This document shows, piece by piece, positions 35,181 to 48,906 of a DNA stretch of 64,000 nt. Below the pieces are notes generated by a model. It searched no databases. It was not told where the DNA came from and saw only the letters and a list, made by a program, of their open reading frames with translations. This DNA is from Pseudomonadota bacterium. Its GTDB lineage: Bacteria; Myxococcota_A; Polyangia; Polyangiales; Polyangiaceae. The stretch lies in assembly GCA_023418705.1 (NCBI GenBank), contig JAEZYZ010000110.1, positions 5,023-69,022 of the forward strand. The letters are read 5' to 3'. The position numbers and the translations under genes are program-made. Each line of letters opens with the position of its first letter. The first letter of the stretch is position 1.

Positions 35181-35837
35181 TCACCACTGCTCGATCCGCC
35201 ACTTGCGCCGTTCGGCGATCCGGCGGAGGCGGCCGTCCGGGTTGACGGCCACGGGGGTCCTCACCCGCTCGAGCAGCGGCAGGTCGGTGATGCTGTCGCT
35301 GTAGAACGTCGCGTCCTCGAGCCGGAACCCAAAGCGCTCGCTCAAGCACTGAGCTCGCTCGAGCTTGCCCGACCCGTAGCACAACGGCTCGCGCACGCTC
35401 CCCGTGAAGCAGCCGTCCTCGCCCACCTCGAGCTCCGTGCACACGACGTGCTCGATGCCAAGCTCACGCGCCAGGGGCATGGCGGCGTAGGGCGTGGCGC
35501 CGGTCACGATGGCGACCACGTCTCCATCCTCACGGTGGCGCGCGACCGCGCGCCGGCCTTCCGCGCAGACGTGCGGCAGCACGTAGCGGGTGAACCAGCT
35601 CTCGCAGCTCTCCAGCAGCCAGGCCTCGCGCTTGCCCTTGAAGCTCTCCAGGGCCTGCGCCGCCACCTTCGGCGCATCGATGATGCCGAGCGTGTACTGC
35701 AGCGCCCAATACGCCACCTGCAGCGTGTCCCAGAAGCTCGCGTCGCCGCAATCCCGGCGATAGCGGGTGTACAGCGTGGCCGAGTCGCGCCGTATCAACG
35801 TCTTGTCCATGTCGAACAAAGCCGCTCGGCGGACCAT
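35181..35837 (-). CDS. HAD-IB family phosphatase (SerB-like)
   Basis: 218 residues. Motif I ALFDMDKTLI (nucleophile Asp9, acid/base Asp11), motif II in IVTGATPYAAM, motif III Lys in YGSGKLERAQ, motif IV YSDSITDLPLLE (two Asp). This is the HAD subfamily IB that includes phosphoserine phosphatase and lysophosphatidate phosphatases (CicA type). The helical cap (about 40-90) is of the C1 type. Substrate not shown. Convergent with the binding-protein gene and divergent from hrpB. Confidence 0.9.
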   Translation of the reverse strand: MVRRAALFDMDKTLIRRDSATLYTRYRRDCGDASFWDTLQVAYWALQYTLGIIDAPKVAAQALESFKGKREAWLLESCESWFTRYVLPHVCAEGRRAVARHREDGDVVAIVTGATPYAAMPLARELGIEHVVCTELEVGEDGCFTGSVREPLCYGSGKLERAQCLSERFGFRLEDATFYSDSITDLPLLERVRTPVAVNPDGRLRRIAERRKWRIEQW

Positions 35838-35938
35838 GAGTAAAGTCTAGCACCGCCCGTGAGCGCTGCCGGGGGCAAACGCCCCCCCTTTGCGTGCTTG
35901 CGTGCGGGCACGCCCGGTGGCAGGCCCCCGGGGTCACG

Positions 35939-38482
<2,544 letters not shown>

Positions 38483-38505
38483 AGCTAGTCCAGGCGACGC
38501 CCCCC

Positions 38506-41121
<2,616 letters not shown>

Positions 41122-41134
41122 CGCAAACGTCCCG

Positions 41135-44100
41135 TTACTGGTACAACCTGACGAGCTCGAACCGATCGAGCCCGACGATCGCGAGCCCTTGGCTCGCCCC
41201 GTCGGCGACCACCAGGCGCCCGAGGCCCGGCACGACCTCGATCGACTGCGGCAACGTCGCGGAGCTCTGCGTGGTGACCAATGAGGTGAAGAGCGGCACG
41301 AACCCGCCGCCGACCTGCCAGCGAAACATCTGATCGCGCAGCGACGGCCGGTTGCCCCGGTAGATCACGAACCGTTCGGTCAAGCTCTGGAAAATGCACG
41401 CAGCCCCGGGTCCCCCGGGTCGAACGTAGGCGTCATCACCGGGGCTGCCCCCGAAATCGACCGTGCACGCGAGGGACGGCTCCGTCACCCAGACGGGCCG
41501 CAGATCGGGCTCGCCGTCGCCGTCTTCGTCCTCGCCCGTCGCTTCGAGCCTGCTGGAAAACTCCACGGCGGCCCCCACGGGGCAGCTGCTGGGCTCCTCG
41601 GGGGTGCCGGGCTCGCAGGCGGTGCTCGACACCTCGATCACGCGCGAGCGCAGCAGCCGCTCACGCGGGTTGCACTCGGCCGCGCGGGTGCAGCGCAGGT
41701 CTCCTGGCGCGGCGAACACATCGTGCCGGAACCCGCTCTCCGAACCGCGCACGATCCACTGTCGACCGCCTCGGATCGTGTAGCTAAGGCCGCCCGGGAA
41801 ACAGCACTGGATCGCCGAGAGAAGCTGCTCCCGCTCTTGTTCGGACAGCGGCGCTGCCCGTTCGGGCGGGTCGCGCGGCTCGATCTCCAGGTGGGTTTGG
41901 TAAGCCGCGACGATCGCCAGATCCCGCGCCGGCTGCGGCACTTCGGGCGAGCCGAAGAGCGCTCGACACGCTTGCTCGGTGAACGTCGCCCCACACGCCT
42001 GCTGCCCCCAGTGGGGATCGTCGGCGCCGGGGACAGGGCTCGTGATCTGGACGTAGTCGACGTGGCGCTCGGCGAACGTCGACAGCGCCGCTTCGGAGGT
42101 CAACCCCAGCGCTTCGACGCGTTCGGGGTCGATGAGCGGCGCCCCCATTTCGCTGGCGAGCGCGAGGTCTTGCACGCCACGATCACAGAACGCCCCGTCC
42201 GGATCCTCGAACCGCGCCACGGCACCCTGCACCGACAGGAAGCCGGCCTTCCGGGGCTCCATGATCGGCCCCTCGAAGGTGGTCGTCACGTCTTCGTTCT
42301 GTGGAAAGGCCCGCGGCTCGGCCAAGGGCAACGCCAGCGAGTAGCGCTCCGCCAGCGAGGGCGACAAGATGAGGCGGCGCTGCACCTCGGACTGCTCGTC
42401 CGAAGAAAACCGCGCCCGGCCGACGAACACCTCGGCGAACGGCGGCGCGTCGGGATCGACCGGGTCGAACTCGGCGGCGAGCAGCTTGGGAGCCGAGGCG
42501 AGGACGTCACGGCGATCGTCGCTCGAAGCCCCGGGCGGCAGGGTCAAGCGCGGAAAGGCGCGCAGGCTGGGGACCTGCGCCGGGCGACCGCTGCGGCTCA
42601 GCAGGTAGGCCGCGCTGCGGACGCGGTGCGGCTGAACGACGTCGCAGCTGACCTCGTCGGTCACCGTGGGGCGGCCATCGGGCAGGCGGTAGACCAGGTC
42701 GGGATCTCCGGCGCAGCCACGGAAATCTTCTTCATCCCCCGAGTTGGTTTGCACCGGCCTCCGGCACGGAGCGTCCCAGTCCTCCACGTCCACCACCACG
42801 ACTTGGCCGTTGGTCAGCGCAGCGAACGCGAACACGCCTCGCAGGCGCCGCGGGCCCGCCCCCCGCGATAGATCCGACGCGGGACGGTACAACGCCGCGG
42901 GCTCGTCCAGCGGGACCGCCGGGTCGGGATCGCACAGGGTGCCGATCACGGCGACGCCCGTCGCCGGATCGGCGATGGGCACGTCGTGCTTGGCGAAGAC
43001 GACGTCTTGTACTGGCGCCGACAACCGAATGCGGTCGGGCGGCTCCGCTGGAAGCCGAGCCCCACCCGGCCGTATGACGGGCGTTCGGTTGGTCGAGCCG
43101 GCGCTGACGTCGAAGACCATCAACGAGCCCTCGGCGTCGTCCACCGCATAGACGAACTGCTCGCCCTTCGTGGTGACCGGGCTCACCGCGAGCTTCTTGG
43201 TCCGCACGACGCGCGACGGGTCCTCGTAGGACATCGGCAGCAGCGGCGGCAGCGGCGCCGGAGCGCAAGGATCGGAGACGTCCAGCACGTGCACGAGCGG
43301 GGCTCCCTGGTCGGCCACGAAGAGCCGCCCCGAGGCCAGCGCCATGTCCGACGGGCGCGATCGAAACGGCCCCGCCGGGCCGCCGCGCTGCTCGGCCGGC
43401 TCGCACTGCAGCGGTGGCTCGAGCTCGGGAGGAACCTGCTGCGGCGGCACGCTCGGTGGGAGCGTGGCGTCGAGCGGCACCCAACGCTCCACGCTGCACG
43501 GCGCGAAGCTGCCGAGCGGGCGATCCAGCAGCTCCTGAGCGTCAATCACGGCGATCTGGCCGAGGTCGGGCAACGCGACCGCGAGCTTCCTCCGCCCGGC
43601 GGGGCTGCTCTCCGCGCCCAAATCGACCGGACAATACTCCCGCGCGCTCGCCGCCGAGGGCTCGAGCGGCGCCGGCGCGGCATCGCACGAGGTGCGCACG
43701 CCATCGGGCCCGGCCGGATCGATCAAGACGGTCATGGCACCGGGAGCGGCCGGAAGCGCGCAGGCGGGCCACAGGGTGAGCTCACGCCGGGGCTCGTTCG
43801 GGCCGCGCGGCTCGCGGGCGCAGCTGGTCGGGAGCCCGTAGATACCCGGCTGTCCGACCTCGGCCACCGCCACGAAGGTCGCCTCGCCCCCAGGCGTCGC
43901 TGCGATGCTGACCGGGTTGGCGCCGACCGGCAGGAAGTTGTAGCCGGGGCTGCTGGGGTCGAGATCGAGCACGCGATCGCGGGTCAGATCGACCACCGCG
44001 ACCTCCCCCCGCAGCGTCTGCGTCACCAGCGCCAGGAGGCGGTTTTGCCCCGTATCGTGATCGGGGCACGCCTCGATGCTCCGGCCGCGTCCGTCCGGCC

Positions 44101-44230
44101 CGAGGCAAATGAAGGCGATGTCGCCGCTGCGTTCGAGCGAGCGCAGCGGTTGGCTTTGCGGATCGGACTGACATCCGCTCAGCGCGGGCAGCAGCAGACC
44201 CAGCGCGAGCGCGCGCAAGCCGCGGTTCAC
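41135..44230 (-). CDS. Large exported lipoprotein with beta-propeller (YVTN-like) repeats, 1031 residues
   Basis: Start is a GTG (44230) overlapping the stop of the upstream gene by 4 bp (GTGA). Signal peptide with good lipobox LSGC (Cys20). About 30-450 has repeats of V-x-V-x-D, for example TLRGEVAVVDLTRDRVLDLD, PLVHVLDVSDP and QVVVVDVEDWDAP, typical of a YVTN/6-phosphogluconolactonase-like propeller. About 480-1000 is Cys-rich, with further strand-rich domain (CCFPGGLSYTIRGGRQWIVR) and a final propeller blade. No catalytic motif is recognised. Likely outer-membrane- or surface-attached. Paralogue-like partner of the gene upstream; both are co-translated. Confidence 0.8.
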   Translation of the reverse strand: MNRGLRALALGLLLPALSGCQSDPQSQPLRSLERSGDIAFICLGPDGRGRSIEACPDHDTGQNRLLALVTQTLRGEVAVVDLTRDRVLDLDPSSPGYNFLPVGANPVSIAATPGGEATFVAVAEVGQPGIYGLPTSCAREPRGPNEPRRELTLWPACALPAAPGAMTVLIDPAGPDGVRTSCDAAPAPLEPSAASAREYCPVDLGAESSPAGRRKLAVALPDLGQIAVIDAQELLDRPLGSFAPCSVERWVPLDATLPPSVPPQQVPPELEPPLQCEPAEQRGGPAGPFRSRPSDMALASGRLFVADQGAPLVHVLDVSDPCAPAPLPPLLPMSYEDPSRVVRTKKLAVSPVTTKGEQFVYAVDDAEGSLMVFDVSAGSTNRTPVIRPGGARLPAEPPDRIRLSAPVQDVVFAKHDVPIADPATGVAVIGTLCDPDPAVPLDEPAALYRPASDLSRGAGPRRLRGVFAFAALTNGQVVVVDVEDWDAPCRRPVQTNSGDEEDFRGCAGDPDLVYRLPDGRPTVTDEVSCDVVQPHRVRSAAYLLSRSGRPAQVPSLRAFPRLTLPPGASSDDRRDVLASAPKLLAAEFDPVDPDAPPFAEVFVGRARFSSDEQSEVQRRLILSPSLAERYSLALPLAEPRAFPQNEDVTTTFEGPIMEPRKAGFLSVQGAVARFEDPDGAFCDRGVQDLALASEMGAPLIDPERVEALGLTSEAALSTFAERHVDYVQITSPVPGADDPHWGQQACGATFTEQACRALFGSPEVPQPARDLAIVAAYQTHLEIEPRDPPERAAPLSEQEREQLLSAIQCCFPGGLSYTIRGGRQWIVRGSESGFRHDVFAAPGDLRCTRAAECNPRERLLRSRVIEVSSTACEPGTPEEPSSCPVGAAVEFSSRLEATGEDEDGDGEPDLRPVWVTEPSLACTVDFGGSPGDDAYVRPGGPGAACIFQSLTERFVIYRGNRPSLRDQMFRWQVGGGFVPLFTSLVTTQSSATLPQSIEVVPGLGRLVVADGASQGLAIVGLDRFELVRLYQ

Positions 44231-45789
44231 TTCGATGCCCTCGGTGGCGTCGGACGCCCGATCGTGGCGATGAGCTGCCCGAAGGTTCGATGCCTCTGAT
44301 CCAAATCCAAAACGCCGATGTAAGAGTCGGTGAAGTGGGCGACGTAGCCCAAGCCATGCGCGGCGTCGATGGCCAGCGCGTGCGGACCCCGCCCGGTGGT
44401 GATCCAAGTCTCTTCGCGACGCCGCGCGGGATCGTACACGAGCAGGCGCCGAGCATCGAAGCTCAGCACGAACACCCTCGGCTCCGGCTCGCCGCTCGTG
44501 TTGATGATGGTCCCCGTCACGATGCGCGAAGCGCCGAACGGCAGCGGCGCGACGTCGAAAAACTCGGGCAGGTCGTCGCTCGGCACGTCGTCGCTGGCGG
44601 GCTGCGTCGCCCCCACGAGCAAGCTCGAAGGCGTGCGGTTGGCGACGTACACGCCGACGGGCAGCGTCGCGCACGCCTCCAGACACTCGGTCTCGTCGGG
44701 CGCGCAGCGCGCGCCGCAGGCGCGCCGTTCGGTTTCGTCGACGGCGATGCCGCGTGAGTCGAAGCCGACGGAGTTGGTGCGGATGTCGGTCTGTCCCAGG
44801 TCCTGGACGTAGGCCTGACCTTCGCCGGCCTTGGCCGCGGAGAAGTAGCGCAGCAGGCGCACCTCCGCGGCGTTTCGAAACGTCACCAAGAAACCGGGCG
44901 CCTCGTGCTGCCCGGCGACGAGCTCCGGCAGCGCCGCGATCCCGATCGGTCGGCTCGGCAACCCGCCGAGCACGAACGTGAGCTCCGGACCAGCATCCCA
45001 GTCGTTGACGAACAGCGAGACCGCGCCTTCGGTTTGGTGGGTCGTCAGGATGGCGCTGCCGTCAGGCGACGCCGCGACGCCGAAGGGCTCCGCGGCCATC
45101 CGCTGCCCGCGCCGGGTCTCCTCCGCCGGTTCGTCGCCGACCCGGTGGCGATCGCCGCAGCGCCGGATGGCTCCCTCCTGGTCGCATTCGAAATGGCCGT
45201 CGGGGGCCACGTCGATGTAGTGCAACGTGGCGTCTCCGCGAACCGGGATGAACAGCCTCCCTCCCCCGCCGTCGGGGCGGGCGCGGTACAAGACGTCCGT
45301 GGCGAACGCGCTGATCGACACGGCGGCGCCCTCGATGATCAAGCTGCCCTCGACCCCCGCCGCCGCCGGTGGACTGGCGGGATCGATGTGCCCGCACAAC
45401 CCAGGCACGATGAGCCGCTCGGCAGCGGACCTCAGCGGCAGCGGAGCGCAGGGGTTGTCGCTGTCCGGGTCGACGCAGAAGTAGCTCGGCACCGCGGAGC
45501 GGGCTGGGAGGTCGCAGACGCGCCCGGCGTCGCAGTCGGCATCGGCCCCGCAGGGTCTCGGGAGCAGTGCCCGGACCTCTTGCAGATCCAGCGCCTGGAC
45601 CGTGCCGGCGTTGAACTGCAGGTCGAAATCGCTGTTGACGACGTAGAGCTCGTTCGCATCGGGGTCGAGCGCGAGCCCGACCGGGAAATAAATGCGATCG
45701 AGCGACGGCTCTCGGCCGTCGCCGGGTGGATAGCAGCTCGAAGCCAGCAGCAAGCTCGCGAACCACGCGTAACGAAGCGCGGAGGACAT
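44227..45789 (-). CDS. Exported lipoprotein with beta-propeller repeats, 520 residues
   Basis: Signal peptide 1-18 (YAWFASLLLASSC, Cys19; -3 is Ala, a weak lipobox). Propeller-like strands throughout: RIYFPVGLALDPDANELYVV (33-52), GRLFIPVRGDATLHYIDVAP, FGVAASPDGSAILTTHQTEG, HALAIDAAHGLGYVAHFTDS. The Cys-rich loop around CGADADCDAGRVCD (about 81-94) resembles disulfide-stabilised calcium or EGF-like loops and is a common motif in Polyangiales surface lipoproteins. Overlaps the next, larger propeller gene, so they are probably secreted together and may associate. Function unknown. Confidence 0.8.
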   Translation of the reverse strand: MSSALRYAWFASLLLASSCYPPGDGREPSLDRIYFPVGLALDPDANELYVVNSDFDLQFNAGTVQALDLQEVRALLPRPCGADADCDAGRVCDLPARSAVPSYFCVDPDSDNPCAPLPLRSAAERLIVPGLCGHIDPASPPAAAGVEGSLIIEGAAVSISAFATDVLYRARPDGGGGRLFIPVRGDATLHYIDVAPDGHFECDQEGAIRRCGDRHRVGDEPAEETRRGQRMAAEPFGVAASPDGSAILTTHQTEGAVSLFVNDWDAGPELTFVLGGLPSRPIGIAALPELVAGQHEAPGFLVTFRNAAEVRLLRYFSAAKAGEGQAYVQDLGQTDIRTNSVGFDSRGIAVDETERRACGARCAPDETECLEACATLPVGVYVANRTPSSLLVGATQPASDDVPSDDLPEFFDVAPLPFGASRIVTGTIINTSGEPEPRVFVLSFDARRLLVYDPARRREETWITTGRGPHALAIDAAHGLGYVAHFTDSYIGVLDLDQRHRTFGQLIATIGRPTPPRASK

Positions 45790-45895
45790 TCCGTGGCGCG
45801 GAGCCTAGTGCGAGGGCTCGCGTCTAGCAATCACCCAGGCAGGCTGCTCGAGCCGAAACCATGCAGCGTCCAGCGGGCCCGGGGGGGGCGAGCGC

Positions 45896-46078
45896 TCAGC
45901 CGAGGTCGAGGATGATGACGCCGCGGTCGCTTTGCTCCTCGTCCTCGTCGTCGTCCCGCTCGCGGCGGGGCGCCGGGCCATACGCATCGACGGGAAGCTC
46001 CAAGCGGGGCTGCGGTCGCTCCTCTCGCTCCTCTTCTTCTCGTCGGCGAATCTGCTCGATGATGAACGGAGGGAGCAT
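45896..46078 (-). CDS. Small conserved charged protein of unknown function
   Basis: 60 residues from the ATG at 46078, with GAGG about 6 bases upstream. MLPPFIIEQIRRREEEEREE at the N-terminus forms a short hydrophobic patch then a highly charged helix; a Pro-rich middle and an acidic segment (RERDDDEDEE) lead to the hydrophobic end GVIILDLG. I recall small proteins with this pattern in myxobacterial genomes but can name no function. The frame has the strong third-position GC of a real gene; the longer upward extension lacks it. It sits divergently from the DUF4350 gene. Confidence 0.55.
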   Translation of the reverse strand: MLPPFIIEQIRRREEEEREERPQPRLELPVDAYGPAPRRERDDDEDEEQSDRGVIILDLG

Positions 46079-46414
46079 GCGCGGCCTCGCTTCCGACCGG
46101 ACGTGAGGCATCCGGTCATTCACTAATTTAGCGAGATGCCCCTCCCGGTCAAGCTCGGCCGCCGCCGTGAGAGACCCGGGGTTCGATGAACGCGCTGATG
46201 CGGGCAGCATGACTCCTACAAAGTCGCCCGCGGCCGCGCCCGTTAAGAAAATTTTCTCCCGATCCCGGCACGGACGAGCCGTCATCCATCTGCCCATGTT
46301 CGGGGGGCAGCAGGCGGGGGAACGGGCAGGTTCCTCGGCCGGAGCGGACGCGAAGGCGCGTGGTAACCTTGCCCTCGCTTGCATCTCGACCGACACGCCC
46401 CTACGCCGCGCTCG
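46079..46414. other. Divergent regulatory region between the small conserved protein and DUF4350 genes
   Basis: About 335 bp without a supported gene. It contains an AT island TTAAGAAAATTTTCT around 46243-46257 whose core GAAAATTTTC (46247-46256) is a perfect palindrome, standing out in a GC-rich setting; it could be an UP element or binding site. A plus-strand frame here runs on into the DUF4350 gene and has no coding bias. Confidence 0.5.
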
Positions 46415-47755
46415 ATGCGCTGGCTCGTTGCCCTGGCGGGGGTCGCCCTGCTCGTCACCGCACACCGGGCGAACGCGGCCTTCGCCGCGAATGACACGAG
46501 CTGGGAGGGCGGCAGCGAGCTGCTCGCGCTCTGCCGGGAGCGGCTCGGTGAAGATCGGGTCAAGCTCGCCGCGACGCTCGACTTCGACGCGCTCGAGCCG
46601 GGAGACGGCGTGCTGATTTTGCACCCCAAGGTCGAGCTCGACTACACCGAGATCAGCAGCTTCCTGCGGGCGGGGGGCCGCCTGGCCCTGATCGACGACT
46701 TCGGGGAAGGCTCCAAGCTGCTCGATCGCTTTCAGATCCGGCGCATCCAGGCGCCCCTTCGCCCCGAGCGCGCGATGCGCGAAAACCCGTCCCTGGCCAT
46801 CGCCGTGCCCTCGGTGGAGATGGTGGCCGGGCACGAGCAGGGGCGCCATCCGGTGGTCGCGCGGGTGACCGAGGTGGTGACGAACCATCCGAGCGGGCTG
46901 GTCCATCCGAACCTGACACCGGTCCTCGAGATCCCCGCCGTGGGCCAGGCTCCGGTGGCGCTGGCGGTGACCGGGATCATCGTCGACCGCGGGCGGCTGT
47001 TCGCCATGGCCGATCCGTCCGCCTTGATGAACTTGATGCTGCGCTACCCCGGCAACCGTGCCTTCGCCGAGGGGCTCATCGACTACCTGCTCGAGGACGA
47101 TGCCTGGGGCGAACGCGGCGGCACGCTGTACTTTTTGACGAACGACTTTCGCCAACGCGGTTCGTTTGCCGGCGAGTCCCAGCTCCGCTCGGAGCTCGCG
47201 GAGTACGTGGACACCGTCAGCGACGCCCTCCGCCGGGCGCGCGAGCAGGGCATCCCGGAGCTCTTGGCGCTGCTCATGGCGGTCGCGACCACGGGGCTCG
47301 CGCTGGCCTGGGCGCTGCAGCACGCGCTGCGGCGCTACCGCCGGCCGCTGCCGCGCTACGCAGCGCCGGTACCGCTCGTCGGACAAGGCGGCGTGGCCGG
47401 GCGGGCCGCCGTGCTCGCGGCCCCCACCACCCATCGCGCGCTGGTCCTGCTCGAGCTGAAGAGCGGGCTCGAGGAGGCGCTCGCTCACCGGCTCGGTCTC
47501 GACGAAAAGGTCGCGCCCTCGGTGCTCCTGGCGGAGATGGAACGCCAGCAATTGCTCGACCGGCCGTCGCGTGAAAATCTTGCTGGGCTGCTCGAGCGGC
47601 TCGGAAAAATCGAGGCGGCGGTGCTCGCGCGCAGGCCCCCCACGATCCGCCAGCGTGAGCTCGTCGAGCTGCGAAAGCGCGCGCTCGGCGTGCTTTCCCG
47701 GCTCGAAATCAGCACAGCCGGAGTAGAGTCCCCCGAACGCGGAAGGGCCCCGTGA
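46415..47755 (+). CDS. DUF4350-type exported membrane protein, partner of the MoxR ATPase
   Basis: 446 residues from the ATG at 46415. Signal peptide about 1-23 (WLVALAGVALLVTAHRANA). Residues about 30-210 are the DUF4350-like domain: GDGVLILHPKVELDYTEIS and FLRAGGRLALIDDFGEGSKL, a gatase-1-like beta-alpha arrangement. A membrane helix follows at about 283-305 (IPELLALLMAVATTGLALAW), then a cytosolic helical tail. DUF4350 genes usually neighbour moxR and DUF58; here the stop overlaps the moxR start by 4 bp (GTGA). The DUF58 gene that normally completes the set is 4.5 kb away on the other strand. Role: probably a chaperone-linked membrane complex. Confidence 0.8.
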   Translation: MRWLVALAGVALLVTAHRANAAFAANDTSWEGGSELLALCRERLGEDRVKLAATLDFDALEPGDGVLILHPKVELDYTEISSFLRAGGRLALIDDFGEGSKLLDRFQIRRIQAPLRPERAMRENPSLAIAVPSVEMVAGHEQGRHPVVARVTEVVTNHPSGLVHPNLTPVLEIPAVGQAPVALAVTGIIVDRGRLFAMADPSALMNLMLRYPGNRAFAEGLIDYLLEDDAWGERGGTLYFLTNDFRQRGSFAGESQLRSELAEYVDTVSDALRRAREQGIPELLALLMAVATTGLALAWALQHALRRYRRPLPRYAAPVPLVGQGGVAGRAAVLAAPTTHRALVLLELKSGLEEALAHRLGLDEKVAPSVLLAEMERQQLLDRPSRENLAGLLERLGKIEAAVLARRPPTIRQRELVELRKRALGVLSRLEISTAGVESPERGRAP

Positions 47756-48723
47756 CGCAGGCTTTGCAAATCAATGAAATCGAGGCGGCCAGGGAGCGGC
47801 TGCAGGACCTGAAGGCGCAGGTCACCCGCGTCTACATCGGTGACACGGGCGCGGTCGACGTGATGTTGATGGGCCTGCTGGCGCGCGGCCACGTGCTGCT
47901 CGAAGGGGTGCCCGGCATCGCGAAGACCACGCTGGTCAAGGCCTTCGCCCAGGCGCTCGGCTGCTCGATCCGGCGCATCCAGTTCACCCCGGATCTCCTG
48001 CCCGCCGACATCACCGGCACCTACGTCCTGAGCCCGCGCGACGGCAGCTTCTCGCTGCGCGCCGGTCCCATCTTCGCCAACGTGGTGCTGGCCGACGAAA
48101 TCAATCGCGCGCCCGCGAAGACGCAGTCCGCGCTGCTCGAGGCGATGCAAGAGCGCCAGGTGACGATCGAGGGCGATCGCTTCGAGCTGCCCGATCCGTT
48201 TTTCGTGCTGGCCACCCAAAATCCGATCGACTTGGAGGGCACCTACCCCTTGCCAGAAGCGCAGATCGATCGCTTCGTGGTGCGGGTTCGCATGGGATAC
48301 CCGAGCGTGCGCGACGAAGTGGCGATGCTGCGCGCGCACGGTGTCCTCTCCCCCGAGCCGCGCGCGGTGCTCGGGCCGAGCGACGTGCTCCAGCTGCAGT
48401 CGATCGCCGCGCGCGTCCACGTCGAAGACGATCTGCTCGACTACGCGGTGCAGCTGTGTGCCTTCACGCGCTCGCACTCGAAGGTGGTGTTGGGCGCTTC
48501 GCCGCGCGCCTCGCTGGCGCTGCTCCGCGCGAGCAAGGCCGCAGCGGTGATCGCGGGCAGGCCGTTCGCGACGCCGGACGATTTGCGCGCGGTGGCAGAG
48601 CCGGTGATCGCCCATCGCCTGGTCTTGGCGCCGGAGCTCGAAGGAGAGCCGCGCGCCCGAACGCGCGTCGTCGAAGAAGCGATCGCGAAGGTGACCTACC
48701 GACGCGCCGTGCGTCCCGTGTAG
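47752..48723 (+). CDS. MoxR-family AAA+ ATPase
   Basis: 323 residues. AAA+ features: Walker A EGVPGIAKTTLVKAF (51-65), Walker B VVLADEINRAPAKTQ (111-125, DEINR 115-119), sensor region FVLATQNPIDLEGTYPLPEA, and the C-terminal lid with LVLGASPRASLALLRASKA. MoxR proteins act as chaperones in assembly or activation of enzyme complexes, commonly with DUF58 and von-Willebrand-type partners. Translationally coupled with the DUF4350 gene. Full length and intact. Confidence 0.95.
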   Translation: MTQALQINEIEAARERLQDLKAQVTRVYIGDTGAVDVMLMGLLARGHVLLEGVPGIAKTTLVKAFAQALGCSIRRIQFTPDLLPADITGTYVLSPRDGSFSLRAGPIFANVVLADEINRAPAKTQSALLEAMQERQVTIEGDRFELPDPFFVLATQNPIDLEGTYPLPEAQIDRFVVRVRMGYPSVRDEVAMLRAHGVLSPEPRAVLGPSDVLQLQSIAARVHVEDDLLDYAVQLCAFTRSHSKVVLGASPRASLALLRASKAAAVIAGRPFATPDDLRAVAEPVIAHRLVLAPELEGEPRARTRVVEEAIAKVTYRRAVRPV

Positions 48724-48781
48724 ACATTGGGAGCTGCGCCGCGGCGCTCGTACGCACTGGAGCGCGCGCGGCTCGGTTCGA

Positions 48782-48801
48782 GTGCTGCCTTTTGGCAGCA
48801 C
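48782..48801 (+). terminator. Hairpin downstream of moxR
   Basis: Perfect 8-bp stem GTGCTGCC / GGCAGCAC with a TTTT loop, about 60 bp after the moxR stop. No T-tract follows, so it may be a weak or Rho-assisted terminator or a 3'-end stabiliser. Nothing else is recognised in the 183-bp gap. Confidence 0.45.
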
Positions 48802-48906
48802 CTGAGACTTGCACCCCTCAGCGTGTCGCTCTCGGCCGAGGATCGTGATCGATGAGCGGCGAAACTCGATTGACCAACTTCGGACGCTGGGGCTCTAATC
48901 GCTGAA

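Noticed and set aside
41135..44686. 1183-residue start for the large propeller lipoprotein
   Set aside because: The extra 152 residues overlap the preceding gene antiframe and lack a signal peptide; the GTG at 44230 gives a clean lipoprotein signal and a GTGA overlap.
45896..47551. 551-codon minus-strand frame reaching into the DUF4350 gene
   Set aside because: Only its last 60 codons look like a protein; the rest is antisense to DUF4350 and is Arg/Gln/His-rich.
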